From DATAFF01 sp044870245 (GTDB taxonomy: Bacteria > Pseudomonadota > Alphaproteobacteria > Rhizobiales > Aestuariivirgaceae): a stretch of 64,000 bases of DNA. Each line of letters starts with the position of its first letter. Position 1 is the first letter of the stretch. The DNA lies in assembly GCA_044870245.1 (NCBI GenBank), contig JBIOYR010000094.1, forward strand, positions 1 to 64,000, written 5' to 3'. The notes under the pieces are model-generated. The model saw nothing but the letters and a program-made list of their open reading frames with translations, made no database searches and was not told where the DNA came from. A program made the translations under genes and the position numbers. Of this stretch, positions 1 through 8,297 are shown piece by piece.

Positions 1-186
1 GCTGATCGTTTCAACATGTCGATGCGCAAGTTCCTGAAGCAGGTCGGCGTGACCGCTCAGCAGGCGATCGAGGAGCATGTGCGCACCAGCCAGAGCGCGA
101 CCGGACGGATCAAGATCCGCGCCGTCGTCACCGCCCCGGAGATCGGGCTCCAGCATGTGGTTGATGGCGAGATCGAGCTTTCTTGA
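1..186 (+). CDS. DUF6494 family protein, C-terminal part (truncated by window edge)
   Basis: The frame is open from base 1 to a TGA at 184-186 and encodes 61 residues. It begins just after the probable acidic N-terminus. The stretch NMSMRKFLKQVGVTAQQ near the start, followed by a basic beta-rich second half, matches my memory of the small (about 65-75 aa) uncharacterised DUF6494 proteins of Proteobacteria. The start codon lies outside the window, so only a few residues are probably missing. No function is known for the family and the neighbours do not suggest one. The family assignment is from memory, not a search. Confidence 0.65.
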   Translation, partial: ADRFNMSMRKFLKQVGVTAQQAIEEHVRTSQSATGRIKIRAVVTAPEIGLQHVVDGEIELS

Positions 187-210
187 CCTGCGGTTGAGAC
201 GCGCTCATGA

Positions 211-221
211 CTAGAGCATGA
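211..221 (+). repeat. CTAGAGCATGA, match to the end of the MITE-like element at 11.4 kb
   Basis: The eleven bases CTAGAGCATGA just before and inside the next gene's start codon are identical to the outer end of the terminal inverted repeat at 11360. Only this short end is present and no second end is seen nearby, so it is either a remnant or chance. CTAG is generally rare in GC-rich bacterial genomes, which makes the match slightly more notable. Confidence 0.25.
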
Positions 222-1030
222 GAACGCTGTTGTATGTCATCGCCATTCTGCTCATCGCGGCCGGCGTGGCAGTCGGCCTCGGCAGCTTCTATGCGCCAGG
301 CCAGGTGGTGATCGGCCTCAACCTCGAATCCGCCGCCATCCTGCTGACCGGCGGCTTCGTCATGCTGGGTCTCGCCACCGTCACCGCTGCCCTTCTGACC
401 GTCGCCGAGGCCTTGGCCGGAAGCAGCGGCGCCCGCACGGGCGGCGGCGCCTCGAGCGATTCGCTCAGTCCCGCCCCGCCTGGCGGCGACAAGAGATGGC
501 CGGGCAATTACGGGCGCCGCAAATTCAAGACCGGTGGCGACCTGCCGGGTTTCCTGCGCCCGGCTCGCGGCGGCCCTGCCGCCGGCGCGCCGTCGCCGCC
601 CGGTCTGGGTCCGGCCCAGCATCCTCCGTCTCCCGGCGGGCTGTTTCCCGACAAGCCGCCGCCGCGCAAGAGCGATCCGATCCCGACGGTGATCCCGACG
701 ACCGTCGATTCCGGTGTGCCGGACGATCTCCAGGCGGCGGTCGAGCGCGAGGCGCCGTCCCTCGATCGCCCCTATCCGGAGGGGCCGGCCGAGCCGGCCG
801 CAGCGCCTGCCACCGCACCCGTCGCGGCGGGATCATCGGCTGAGCCGGCGCCCGAGGCGGCGGCGGCCTCGGAGGACCAGCTCTTCGTCGTCGAGGAGCG
901 GCTGGTGCGCGGCAAGGTGGCCCGGGTCCTGTCGGACGGCACGGTCGAGGCCGAGACCGCCGAGGGCTGGATGCGCTTCGAGAATGTCGAGCATCTCGAG
1001 GAATATCTGCAGGCGATGGGGGAAGTGTGA
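218..1030 (+). CDS. Membrane protein with proline-rich linker and C-terminal beta domain, unknown function
   Basis: The protein has 270 residues. Two hydrophobic helices (about residues 4-27 and 38-66) form a small N-terminal membrane anchor. A long Pro/Gly/Ala-rich, probably disordered linker follows (about 75-220). A short charged C-terminal segment (about 222-270, VEERLVRGKVARVLSDGTVE...) looks like a small beta-strand domain followed by a helix. The likely topology is a membrane hairpin with the tail on one side; which side is not clear. The gene is convergent with the GST gene and the two 3' ends are separated only by a heptamer hairpin. I do not recognise the family. Confidence 0.7.
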   Translation: MRTLLYVIAILLIAAGVAVGLGSFYAPGQVVIGLNLESAAILLTGGFVMLGLATVTAALLTVAEALAGSSGARTGGGASSDSLSPAPPGGDKRWPGNYGRRKFKTGGDLPGFLRPARGGPAAGAPSPPGLGPAQHPPSPGGLFPDKPPPRKSDPIPTVIPTTVDSGVPDDLQAAVEREAPSLDRPYPEGPAEPAAAPATAPVAAGSSAEPAPEAAAASEDQLFVVEERLVRGKVARVLSDGTVEAETAEGWMRFENVEHLEEYLQAMGEV

Positions 1031-1716
1031 AAAGGGGCAGTAGGCGTTAGGCAGTCGGCATTGGCTGCGGACGACTGCCTACTGCCTACTGACTTATACG
1101 CCCGCTCCATCAACTCATACGGATGCTTCCAATCGGGCAGCGCCCTGATGCGGTCGAGCCATTTGGCGATATTCGCGAAGGAAGCGGGATCGACGCCGAG
1201 CTCGTCGCCGAAGAACAGATAGCCGCAGAGCGACAGGTCGGCGATCGTCGGTCGACTGCCGATGACGAAATCTTGGGCCGCGAGATGGCGGTCGAGCACG
1301 CCATAGGCGCCATTGACCCGTGTCCTCAGGAACTCGGTCACCGGCGTCTCTCCCGTCTTCATGTAGGTCAGCATGAAGCGCAGCGTCGCCGCGTAGCTGG
1401 TGAATTTATGATTGTCGAACAGGATCCACCGCAGAATCTCGCGCCGCTCATCCTCGCCTTGCGGCCCGAACTTTCCACTCCTCTCGGCGAGGTAGTCGAG
1501 GATCACCCCGGATTGCGACAGCCTCACCGGCCCATGCAGCAGCACCGGTGCCTCGGCCATCTCGTTCACCTTGCCGCGGTATTCTTCCGATCGGGTCTGG
1601 CCATCGAAGTAATCCACATGGATCTGTTCCCAATCCATCCGAGAAAGCTGCAGCATCAACGCTGCCTTGTAGCAATTCCCGGACTCGCCGAAACAATAAA
1701 GCCGGTACTCGGCCAT
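772..1716 (-). CDS. Glutathione S-transferase family protein with an abnormal read-through tail
   Basis: The first 207 or so residues (down to about base 1096) form a normal-sized GST. The N-terminal thioredoxin fold has the motif CFGESGNCYK, a glutathione-site-like QSG sits in RLSQSGVILDYLAE, and an all-helical C-terminal domain carries the conserved TIADLSLCGY. The reading frame does not stop there. It passes through the heptamer repeat at 1036-1092 and continues for about 107 residues, mostly antisense to the upstream membrane protein gene; that tail has no GST similarity. The ATG at 1716 is preferred because CGGGAGAGG lies just upstream; a GTG at 1740 overlaps the stop of the universal stress gene. 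It is probably the last gene of a minus-strand operon with the SLC13 transporter. Substrate unknown. Confidence 0.8.
   Translation of the reverse strand: MAEYRLYCFGESGNCYKAALMLQLSRMDWEQIHVDYFDGQTRSEEYRGKVNEMAEAPVLLHGPVRLSQSGVILDYLAERSGKFGPQGEDERREILRWILFDNHKFTSYAATLRFMLTYMKTGETPVTEFLRTRVNGAYGVLDRHLAAQDFVIGSRPTIADLSLCGYLFFGDELGVDPASFANIAKWLDRIRALPDWKHPYELMERAYKSVGSRQSSAANADCLTPTAPFHTSPIACRYSSRCSTFSKRIQPSAVSASTVPSDRTRATLPRTSRSSTTKSWSSEAAAASGAGSADDPAATGAVAGAAAGSAGPSG
1036..1092. repeat. Heptamer hairpin repeat, copy 1 (between convergent genes)
   Basis: The left arm reads GGCAGTAGGCGTTAGGCAG and the right arm CTGCCTACTGCCTACTGA; they are imperfect inverted arms of TAGGCAG-type heptamers. The copy sits between the stop of the membrane protein gene and the end of the GST-fold region. 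Read on the minus strand, its third heptamer is TCG rather than TAG, so it fails to stop the GST frame. It could form a long stem acting as a bidirectional terminator (inference). Confidence 0.85.
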
Positions 1717-1736
1717 GCCTCTCTCCCGCGCGTCGC

Positions 1737-2750
1737 TCACCGCACATCCAATACACTCGTGCGAGCCCCCTTGACCACCTCATAGGCGGTGGAGCCGCGA
1801 AACACCCGTTGCAGCCGCGACCGCCCTTCGTCGCTCACCACGATGATGCGGTGGTTCGAGCCGCGTTCGATGATCATCTCCGCCGGCTCTCCGACGGCGG
1901 TCTCGATGGCGGCCACCTTGATCCCCATCGCCTTGAGCAGTGCCCGGGCATTCTTGACATTTTCCTCCGCCGCCGGCGCTCCCGCCGGATCGGTGGCGGC
2001 GGAGAACAGCGTGATCGGCTCCCTGACCATATGGGCGAGCACCGCCGAGCGGCGCACCGCCTGCATCGAGCGCGCCGTCCCGTCGGTGCAGATGAAGAAG
2101 CCGCGCCGCTCGAGGCTCCCCCGTGCGATCATCACCGAGCAGGGTGCCAGCACCGCCACCCGCTGGACGATTCCGGCATCGAAGAAGGAATGGAACTCGC
2201 CGCGCCAGCGCGATGGCTCGCCGAGGACCATGAGGTTGTAGGGGCCGAGCTCATATTGGTCGAGAATGCCCGATGCTGGGTCGGGCGCCGTCTTGAGCTT
2301 GAGCACCACGGTGCGGCCCTCGGGGCTGCGATACTCGATCTTGTTGTCGCCGAGCGGATCGCCCCACGCATCCTCATGCGTGGTCTCCCGCTGCCACGAG
2401 CTGACATCGAGGCCCTCGTGCTTCAGGATCTCGAGCGCCTGCTTGAGCTCGCGCACCCCCGGCAGGTCGAACCCTGCATCCAGCATGTTCTGCCGCGCCA
2501 GCCGCACCTGCAGCCCGCCCGACCACAGGCCCTGATCGACCGGCCGCACATTGAGCACGATGATGTCGCAGTCATTGGTCGGCGCCAGCCGCGCCGCGAA
2601 CCGCACGGTGACGAACGATTCCTCGCTGCCGTCGATGCAGGCGAGGATGCGAAAGCGCTGCCGCCGCTGCTGGCGCAATTGCTGCAGCGTCCGCTGGACG
2701 GCACGCTCCTGTCGCGCCGATAGGGTGGTCCGCCGGAACGGGTTCAGCAT
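1737..2750 (-). CDS. Tandem-domain universal stress family protein
   Basis: The protein has 337 residues. The first UspA-like unit starts at about residue 33 (RFRILACIDGSEESFVTVRF, ending near 195 with CSVMIARG). The second unit runs from about 196 to 337, with FICTDGTARSMQAVRRS at its start and a degenerate ATP-loop-like region near IIVVSDEGRSRLQRV. Universal stress proteins are cytoplasmic, often ATP-binding, and respond to stress. The first domain contains an insertion, making this larger than ordinary UspA tandems. It starts 7 bases after the SLC13 transporter stop and overlaps the region upstream of the GST gene, so the three are probably co-transcribed. A partner role for the transporter is inference. 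Confidence 0.8.
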   Translation of the reverse strand: MLNPFRRTTLSARQERAVQRTLQQLRQQRRQRFRILACIDGSEESFVTVRFAARLAPTNDCDIIVLNVRPVDQGLWSGGLQVRLARQNMLDAGFDLPGVRELKQALEILKHEGLDVSSWQRETTHEDAWGDPLGDNKIEYRSPEGRTVVLKLKTAPDPASGILDQYELGPYNLMVLGEPSRWRGEFHSFFDAGIVQRVAVLAPCSVMIARGSLERRGFFICTDGTARSMQAVRRSAVLAHMVREPITLFSAATDPAGAPAAEENVKNARALLKAMGIKVAAIETAVGEPAEMIIERGSNHRIIVVSDEGRSRLQRVFRGSTAYEVVKGARTSVLDVR

Positions 2751-2757
2751 GCCGACC

Positions 2758-4302
2758 TCAATAATGGATCAGCGGCCAATAGAGTTGGGCCACGGCAAAC
2801 AGCAGGATCAGCGAGACGATCATCATTCTATGACCGATCTTCAGAAAATCCGAGCCTCTGAGATAGCCTGACGCATAGATGATGGTGAATGCCGGCTGGG
2901 CGGCCGGAGTGAGATAGCCGAATGCCGACGAAATCGCCGTAATGAAGCCGATGACGATCGGATCCTGGCCGGCGACATGGGCGGTTTTGAGGACCACCGG
3001 ACCAAGCACCGCCACCGCCGCGCCGGCGGTCATGGTGTTCGAGACGCCGGTGGTGATGAGCGAGGTCGCGAGCTCGAGCCCGGCCCCGGTTGCCGCTCCG
3101 AACGGCCGCAGAACCTCGATGACCGTCTGGGCCAGCCATTCCGCCGCCCCGGTCGCCTGCATCTCGACGCCGAGCGAGATTGCCGCCGCATAAAGCAGCA
3201 CCACGCCCCAGTTGACGCCCTGGTTGATCTCCTCCCAGCGCACCAGCCCGAACACCAGGAAGGCGCAGACGCCCATGAGCGCGATCGAGCCGAGCCCCAG
3301 CGTGTCGGACAGGAAGATCCACCCGAGAATGGTGAGCAGAAAAATCCCGATCGACAGCCAGTCGGAAAGCTTGAGCGGCCCGTCCATCATCACCTGGGTT
3401 CGCAGCCGCGCCACCGCCCGCGACATGTCGGAGGATTCCGGCCGGAAGGTCCAGAACAGGAGCGCCGTCACGATTGGCAGCCGGAGCAGGAACATCGGAA
3501 AGGCGTAGATGATCCAGGTCAGGTAATCCATGAGGTAGCGCCGCGTCGCCGGGTCGACGGGCGAGAAGAAGATCTCCTGCCAGTAGCCGATCATGATGGC
3601 GTTGCGCGCCCCGCCCGACGGCGTCGCGATCGAGGCGATCGAGCAGCCATAGGAGATCGAGAACAGGATCACTGCTGCAAGATTGTGCACCTTGCGCGGA
3701 TCGCTGTGGGTGAGGCTGACCAGCCGCACCCCGACCGGCAGCATCATCGCCGCCACCGTATGCTCGCCGATGAAGGCGGCGATGAAGCCGCAAACCGCGG
3801 TGATGCCGAAGCTGATCCAATAGGCATTGGTGCCGGTCATCTGCACGATCGCCCACGCCACCCGCTTGTCGAGCTTCTGCTTGACGATGGCGACCGCCAG
3901 CATCAGCGAGCCCATGATGAACAGCACCGAATCGGTCATCAGGCTCTGCGCCACCTTCGAGGGGTTGAGACCGAGCAGCACGATCTCGCCGACGATGATC
4001 AGCAGCGGCACCGTCGGCAGCGGGATCGGCTCGGTGACGAACAGCACCGTCGCGACGAGCGACATGGCGAGCACGATCTGGCCCTCATGGCTGAGCCCCG
4101 CCGGCGGTGGCAGATTCATCACCACGAAGCCGAGCAGCATGGCGACGAAGAACCAGCGCTTCTCCCAGAAGAAGTAGATGTCGATCTGGCTGCGCCAGAC
4201 GAGCCACCGCTGGTATCCGATGCGCGACAGGCGCATGAGCCGCTGCACCGGTTCCCGGGCTTGCAGGCTGTCGCGGTAGAGCAGGAACGAGGCTTCGCTC
4301 AC
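2758..4302 (-). CDS. SLC13/DASS-type anion (dicarboxylate or sulfate) permease
   Basis: The inner-membrane protein has 514 residues and about 11-12 hydrophobic segments. It has the divalent anion:sodium symporter layout. The second re-entrant hairpin keeps the SNT signature (TTGVSNTMTAG), while the first repeat has GEHTVAAMM at the corresponding position. A soluble N-terminal stretch of about 40 residues precedes the first helix. I chose GTG at 4302 because AAGGGG lies 7 bases upstream; an in-frame ATG at 4335 has no ribosome site. The gene is divergent from the M20 peptidase, with about 80 bases between the starts, and is first in a probable operon with the universal stress and GST genes. 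The transported anion cannot be read from the sequence. Confidence 0.85.
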   Translation of the reverse strand: MSEASFLLYRDSLQAREPVQRLMRLSRIGYQRWLVWRSQIDIYFFWEKRWFFVAMLLGFVVMNLPPPAGLSHEGQIVLAMSLVATVLFVTEPIPLPTVPLLIIVGEIVLLGLNPSKVAQSLMTDSVLFIMGSLMLAVAIVKQKLDKRVAWAIVQMTGTNAYWISFGITAVCGFIAAFIGEHTVAAMMLPVGVRLVSLTHSDPRKVHNLAAVILFSISYGCSIASIATPSGGARNAIMIGYWQEIFFSPVDPATRRYLMDYLTWIIYAFPMFLLRLPIVTALLFWTFRPESSDMSRAVARLRTQVMMDGPLKLSDWLSIGIFLLTILGWIFLSDTLGLGSIALMGVCAFLVFGLVRWEEINQGVNWGVVLLYAAAISLGVEMQATGAAEWLAQTVIEVLRPFGAATGAGLELATSLITTGVSNTMTAGAAVAVLGPVVLKTAHVAGQDPIVIGFITAISSAFGYLTPAAQPAFTIIYASGYLRGSDFLKIGHRMMIVSLILLFAVAQLYWPLIHY

Positions 4303-4385
4303 CGGCACGCCCCTTGCCGGCCCGCCTGAGCCCATGTGACAGTGTCGACGGCGGCGGTCCTGCCAAAAGCTGCAAGAGGAGAATG

Positions 4386-5780
4386 ATGGCCACTCTCGAC
4401 GACGTGCTCGCCAGAGCCGACCACAATCTCGATCATAGTCTGGAACGCTTGTTCGAGCTGCTGCGCATCCCGAGCATCTCGACCGACCCGGCCCATGCGC
4501 CGGAGTGCCGCAGGGCGGCGCAGTGGCTGGTTGCCGAGCTGGCCGCGCTCGGCTTCGACAGCGGGCTGCGCGACACGACGGGGCACCCGATGGTCGTTGG
4601 CCACCGAGCCGGCCCGAAAGGGGCCCCGCATGTGCTGTTTTACGGCCATTACGATGTTCAGCCGCCTGATCCCCTGGAAAAATGGCAAACGCCACCCTTC
4701 GAACCGGTGCGACGCACGGATTCCGATGGTGTGGAAAGGATTTACGCCCGAGGAGCATCGGACGACAAGGGCCAACTGATGACCTTTGTCGAAGCCAGCC
4801 GCGCCTATGTCGACACCGCCGGTCGGCTGCCGGTTTCGGTCACCGTGCTCATCGAGGGCGAGGAGGAGAGTGGCTCGCCGAGTCTCGGCCCGTTTCTCGA
4901 TGCCCATCGCGGCGAGCTCGCGGCCGACATCGCGCTGGTCTGCGACACCGGCATGGTCGACGAGGCGACCCCCGTCGTCACCACCCGCCTGCGCGGGCTT
5001 GTCCACGAGGAGGTGACCGTCACCGGCCCGTCCATCGATCTCCATTCGGGCATGTATGGCGGACCGGCGATCAATTCGATCAAGGTCCTGGCCCGGATCA
5101 TTGCCGATCTCACCGATGCAAAGGGCAGGGTGACGATCCCCGGCTTCTATGACGAGGTTCGCGATCTCAGCCCCGAGATCCGCCGCCAATGGGCGGCATT
5201 GAGCTTCGATGAGGGAAAGTTTCTGGCCAAGGTCGGGCTGAGGCGGTCGGTGGGCGAGGAGGGCTTCTCGGTCCTCGAGCAGATCTGGGCGCGTCCCACC
5301 GCCGAGATCAACGGCATCATCGGCGGCTACACCGGGATCGGCACCAAGACCGTCATCCCCTCGCAGGCCTCGGCCAAATTCTCCTTCCGGCTCGTCGCCG
5401 ATCAAAATCCCGACCGCATCCGCGACAGCTTCCGCTCCTTTGTCCGGGCCCGGCTGCCCGAGGGGGCATCGGTGTCCTTCGGCGAGATCCACGGCGCGAG
5501 CCCCGCCGTCCACATCACTGAGGGCAACCGCTTCCTCGCTGCCGCCCGCCAGGCGCTCGAGACCGAGTGGCTCAAGGCCCCGGTCCTGCTCGGCTCGGGA
5601 GGGTCGATCCCGATCGTCGGCAACTTCCAGAAAGTGCTCGGGATGGACAGCCTGATGATCGGCTTCGCGCTTGATGACGACGCCATTCATTCACCCAACG
5701 AGAAGTACGATCTCGCGAGCTTTCACAAGGGCATCAGGAGCTGGATCCGCGTGCTCGCGGCGCTGGCAAGCGAAAGGTGA
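4386..5780 (+). CDS. M20 family metallo-dipeptidase
   Basis: The protein has 464 residues. The first metal ligand sits in FYGHYDVQPPDP (H-x-D), the bridging Asp in IYARGASDDKGQ, and the catalytic Glu pair in IEGEEESGSP. The dimerisation lid contains HSGMYGGPAIN. These are hallmarks of M20 dipeptidases that hydrolyse small peptides in the cytoplasm with two zinc ions. The start is the second of two adjacent ATGs, preceded by AGAGGAG. The stop overlaps the start of the antiporter gene (TGATG), indicating translational coupling. Whether the two proteins share a pathway is unknown. Confidence 0.9.
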   Translation: MATLDDVLARADHNLDHSLERLFELLRIPSISTDPAHAPECRRAAQWLVAELAALGFDSGLRDTTGHPMVVGHRAGPKGAPHVLFYGHYDVQPPDPLEKWQTPPFEPVRRTDSDGVERIYARGASDDKGQLMTFVEASRAYVDTAGRLPVSVTVLIEGEEESGSPSLGPFLDAHRGELAADIALVCDTGMVDEATPVVTTRLRGLVHEEVTVTGPSIDLHSGMYGGPAINSIKVLARIIADLTDAKGRVTIPGFYDEVRDLSPEIRRQWAALSFDEGKFLAKVGLRRSVGEEGFSVLEQIWARPTAEINGIIGGYTGIGTKTVIPSQASAKFSFRLVADQNPDRIRDSFRSFVRARLPEGASVSFGEIHGASPAVHITEGNRFLAAARQALETEWLKAPVLLGSGGSIPIVGNFQKVLGMDSLMIGFALDDDAIHSPNEKYDLASFHKGIRSWIRVLAALASER

Positions 5781-7567
5781 TGGAGCAGCACGAGAACCCG
5801 GTCTTCTACAAGGATCTCCTGCTGCTGCTCGGCACCGCAGGCGTGGTCATTCCGCTCTTTCATCGCCTGCGCATCAGCCCGGTCATCGGCTATCTGATCG
5901 CCGGCATCCTGATCGGCCCCTATGGCATCGGTCGCCTCGCCGGCGATGCCCCCTGGCCGGCCGCCTTCTCGATCTCCGACACCTCCAGCATCGCCTTTGT
6001 CGGCGAGCTCGGTGTCGTCATGCTGCTTTTCATGATCGGCCTCGAGCTGTCGCCGGCGCGGCTCTACACCTTGCGCCGGCTGGTCTTCCTGGTGGGCTCG
6101 GCTCAGCTCGTCCTGTCGGCCGGCCTCCTCGGCCTCGCCGCCTGGCTCCTGGGCATGGCGCCGACCCATGCCGCGGTTCTCGGCTTGGCGCTCGCCCTCT
6201 CCTCGACCGCCATCGTGGTCGAGCTCCTGTCGGCCGAGAAGCGCCTCGGCACCCAGGTCGGGCGGGCCACCTTCTCGATCCTGCTGCTGCAGGACCTCGC
6301 CTTCGTCGCCATCCTGCTGTTCATCGGCTCGCTCGGCAGGAGCGGCGGCGCCGAGAACGTCTTTGTCGGCATCATGCTGGCGCTGCTCCAGGCGGTGATC
6401 GCCGTGATCGCCATCATGGTGCTCGGCCGCTTTGCTCTGCGACCCTTCCTGCGCCTCGCCGCCGGGGCCGGCGGTGCCGACCTGTTCCTCGCCTCGATCA
6501 TGTTCATCGTTGCCGCCACCGCCCTCCTGTCGAAGGCGGCCGGCCTCTCCATGGGCTTCGGCGCCTTTGTCGCCGGCCTCCTCATTGCCGAGACCGAGTT
6601 CCGCCGCGAGGCGGAGAGCCTGATCGACCCCTTCAAGGGATTGCTCCTTGGCATCTTCTTCATTTCGGTGACCATGACCATCAACCCGGTCACCTTGATC
6701 CAGCAGCCGCTGCTGGTGATCTCGGCCGTGCTTGGGATGATCGCCGTCAAGGCGATGGTCGTCATGCTGGTCGGGCCGCTGTTCGGGCTGCGTTGGCCGA
6801 CGGTCATCGAGACCGCGCTGCTCACCGGTCCGGGCGGCGAGTTCGGTTTCGTCGCTCTCGGCGCTGCCGCTGCGGTCGGCGCCGTGCCGCGCGACATCGC
6901 CAGCCACGCCAGCCTGATCATCGCCGTCAGCATGTTTGCCTTGCCCTTCATCTCGGCTGGGGCAAGTCGGTTGAACAGGCGCATGGAGGCGGCAACCCCC
7001 TTGCCGTCGGAAGCGGTGGTCGAGCCGCCGGCCCACGACGGCGAACGGGTGCTGATCGTCGGTTTCGGCCGGGTCGGGCAGCTCGTCGCCGACATGCTCG
7101 AGGAGTATCGGGTGCCTTACATCGCCGTCGATTCGGATGCGAGCCTGGTGGCGCGCTGCCGCGCCGAAGGCAAGCCGGTCTATTACGGCAATGCCGAGCG
7201 TCCGGAGTTCCTGCGGCGCTGCGGCATCGCCGATGCCAAGGCGCTCGTCCTCACCATGGATGCCCCCGTCAAGGTCGACAGCCTGACCCAGATCGCGCGG
7301 GCCGAGCGCGATGATCTCGTCATCGTGGCGCGCGCCCGCGACGAGCCGCATGCCCGCCAGCTCTACCGGCTCGGCGTCACCGATGCGGTGCCCGAGACGA
7401 CCGAGGCGAGCCTCCAGCTTGGCGAGGCGGTGCTCGACGAGATCGGCATCCCGATCGGCATCATCATTGCCGGCATCCATCAGCGTCGCGAGGATTCGCG
7501 GCGCGCTCTCGGCCGCAAGGACCGCCGCCGCAAGGCAGCTGCCAAGGCAGTAGGCAGTAGTCAGTAG
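5780..7567 (+). CDS. CPA2 family monovalent cation:proton antiporter (KefB-like) with RCK domain
   Basis: The protein has 595 residues. The first 400 or so form about 12 membrane helices of the Na+/H+-exchanger (CPA2) type. A cytoplasmic RCK/TrkA-N Rossmann domain follows (about 418-540), with VLIVGFGRVGQLVAD as the nucleotide-binding GxGxxG loop. Family members export K+ or Na+ in exchange for protons under nucleotide or glutathione control; the exact ion is not visible. The last codons (AVGSSQ-stop) are made of heptamer repeat sequence and the stop is the third heptamer's TAG, so the C-terminus has been set by the repeat. The gene is convergent with a DUF1194 gene. Confidence 0.9.
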   Translation: MEQHENPVFYKDLLLLLGTAGVVIPLFHRLRISPVIGYLIAGILIGPYGIGRLAGDAPWPAAFSISDTSSIAFVGELGVVMLLFMIGLELSPARLYTLRRLVFLVGSAQLVLSAGLLGLAAWLLGMAPTHAAVLGLALALSSTAIVVELLSAEKRLGTQVGRATFSILLLQDLAFVAILLFIGSLGRSGGAENVFVGIMLALLQAVIAVIAIMVLGRFALRPFLRLAAGAGGADLFLASIMFIVAATALLSKAAGLSMGFGAFVAGLLIAETEFRREAESLIDPFKGLLLGIFFISVTMTINPVTLIQQPLLVISAVLGMIAVKAMVVMLVGPLFGLRWPTVIETALLTGPGGEFGFVALGAAAAVGAVPRDIASHASLIIAVSMFALPFISAGASRLNRRMEAATPLPSEAVVEPPAHDGERVLIVGFGRVGQLVADMLEEYRVPYIAVDSDASLVARCRAEGKPVYYGNAERPEFLRRCGIADAKALVLTMDAPVKVDSLTQIARAERDDLVIVARARDEPHARQLYRLGVTDAVPETTEASLQLGEAVLDEIGIPIGIIIAGIHQRREDSRRALGRKDRRRKAAAKAVGSSQ

Positions 7568-7605
7568 GGAAGGGAACTGCTCACTGCCGACTGCCTATTT
7601 GCCGA
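7546..7605. repeat. Heptamer hairpin repeat, copy 2 (between convergent genes)
   Basis: The left arm is GGCAG, TAGGCAG, TAGTCAG, TAG followed by the centre GGGAAGGG. The right arm is CTGCCGACTGCCTATTTGCCGA. It overlaps the 3' ends of both flanking genes: it supplies TAG to the antiporter (third unit) and TGA to the DUF1194 gene (third unit on the other strand). A bidirectional terminator function is inference. Confidence 0.9.
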
Positions 7606-8297
7606 CGGCCTCGCATTGCCAGCTTCGGCGACAGCTCGCGCAAGAGCTTGGTGCGGAACGCCTTGGCAAAATCCTGGTAGGTCTCGGCGGTGATCACGAA
7701 GGCGTCCTCGCCGCCGGCGACGAAGGCGGTGAAATAATCCCCAAGCCCCGCATCGCCATCGAGGATCGGCAGGCCATTGACGGTGATGTGGCGCGCCAAT
7801 GCGCCATCGCGTGCGACCGCCGGCGCGATGCCGGAATTGTTGCGGCCATCGCCCGACAGGTCGATCCGCCTCAGCCGTCCGGCAAAGACATTGCTGTCGA
7901 TGAGCTTGACGCAGAACTGGATCGCATGGCCAAGCGCCGTCTGGTTGGCCCAGTTCGATCGATGAGCCTTATCGACCTCCGCGGCAAAGCTCAGGGCATC
8001 GCCCCTGTCGCGCAGGAGCCGCCATGGCACCACCTGGCGATTGATATGGCCGCCCGACCAGTGGACCAGGGTCAGCGCCACCCCGGAATCATGCGAGGCG
8101 ATGAGCTCGCCCACCTCCGGCAGCCGCAATGCCTCGGCAATGCCGATCATCTGCAGCGCATATTCCCGCTCATCGACGCTGCCGGAGACATCGACGGCGA
8201 GAACGAGCTCGAGGTCCACCGGGATCTCCTGCGCCCGCACCGCCGGCGAGGCCACCGCGAGCCCAAGCGCCAGTGCCGCGGCTGCGACACCCCTCAT
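7581..8297 (-). CDS. DUF1194 (VWA-like) exported protein, copy 1
   Basis: The protein has 238 residues. An N-terminal signal peptide ends near the AQE at residue 23. A von Willebrand A-like fold follows: the metal-site motif DVSGSV at about 36-41 with a later IDLSGDGRNNSG, as is typical of DUF1194. It is predicted periplasmic or secreted, and no molecular function is established. It overlaps the upstream paralogue by four bases (ATGA type), so the pair is translated together. The last residues (QIGSRQ-stop) are encoded by the heptamer repeat. Confidence 0.85.
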   Translation of the reverse strand: MRGVAAAALALGLAVASPAVRAQEIPVDLELVLAVDVSGSVDEREYALQMIGIAEALRLPEVGELIASHDSGVALTLVHWSGGHINRQVVPWRLLRDRGDALSFAAEVDKAHRSNWANQTALGHAIQFCVKLIDSNVFAGRLRRIDLSGDGRNNSGIAPAVARDGALARHITVNGLPILDGDAGLGDYFTAFVAGGEDAFVITAETYQDFAKAFRTKLLRELSPKLAMRGRRQIGSRQ

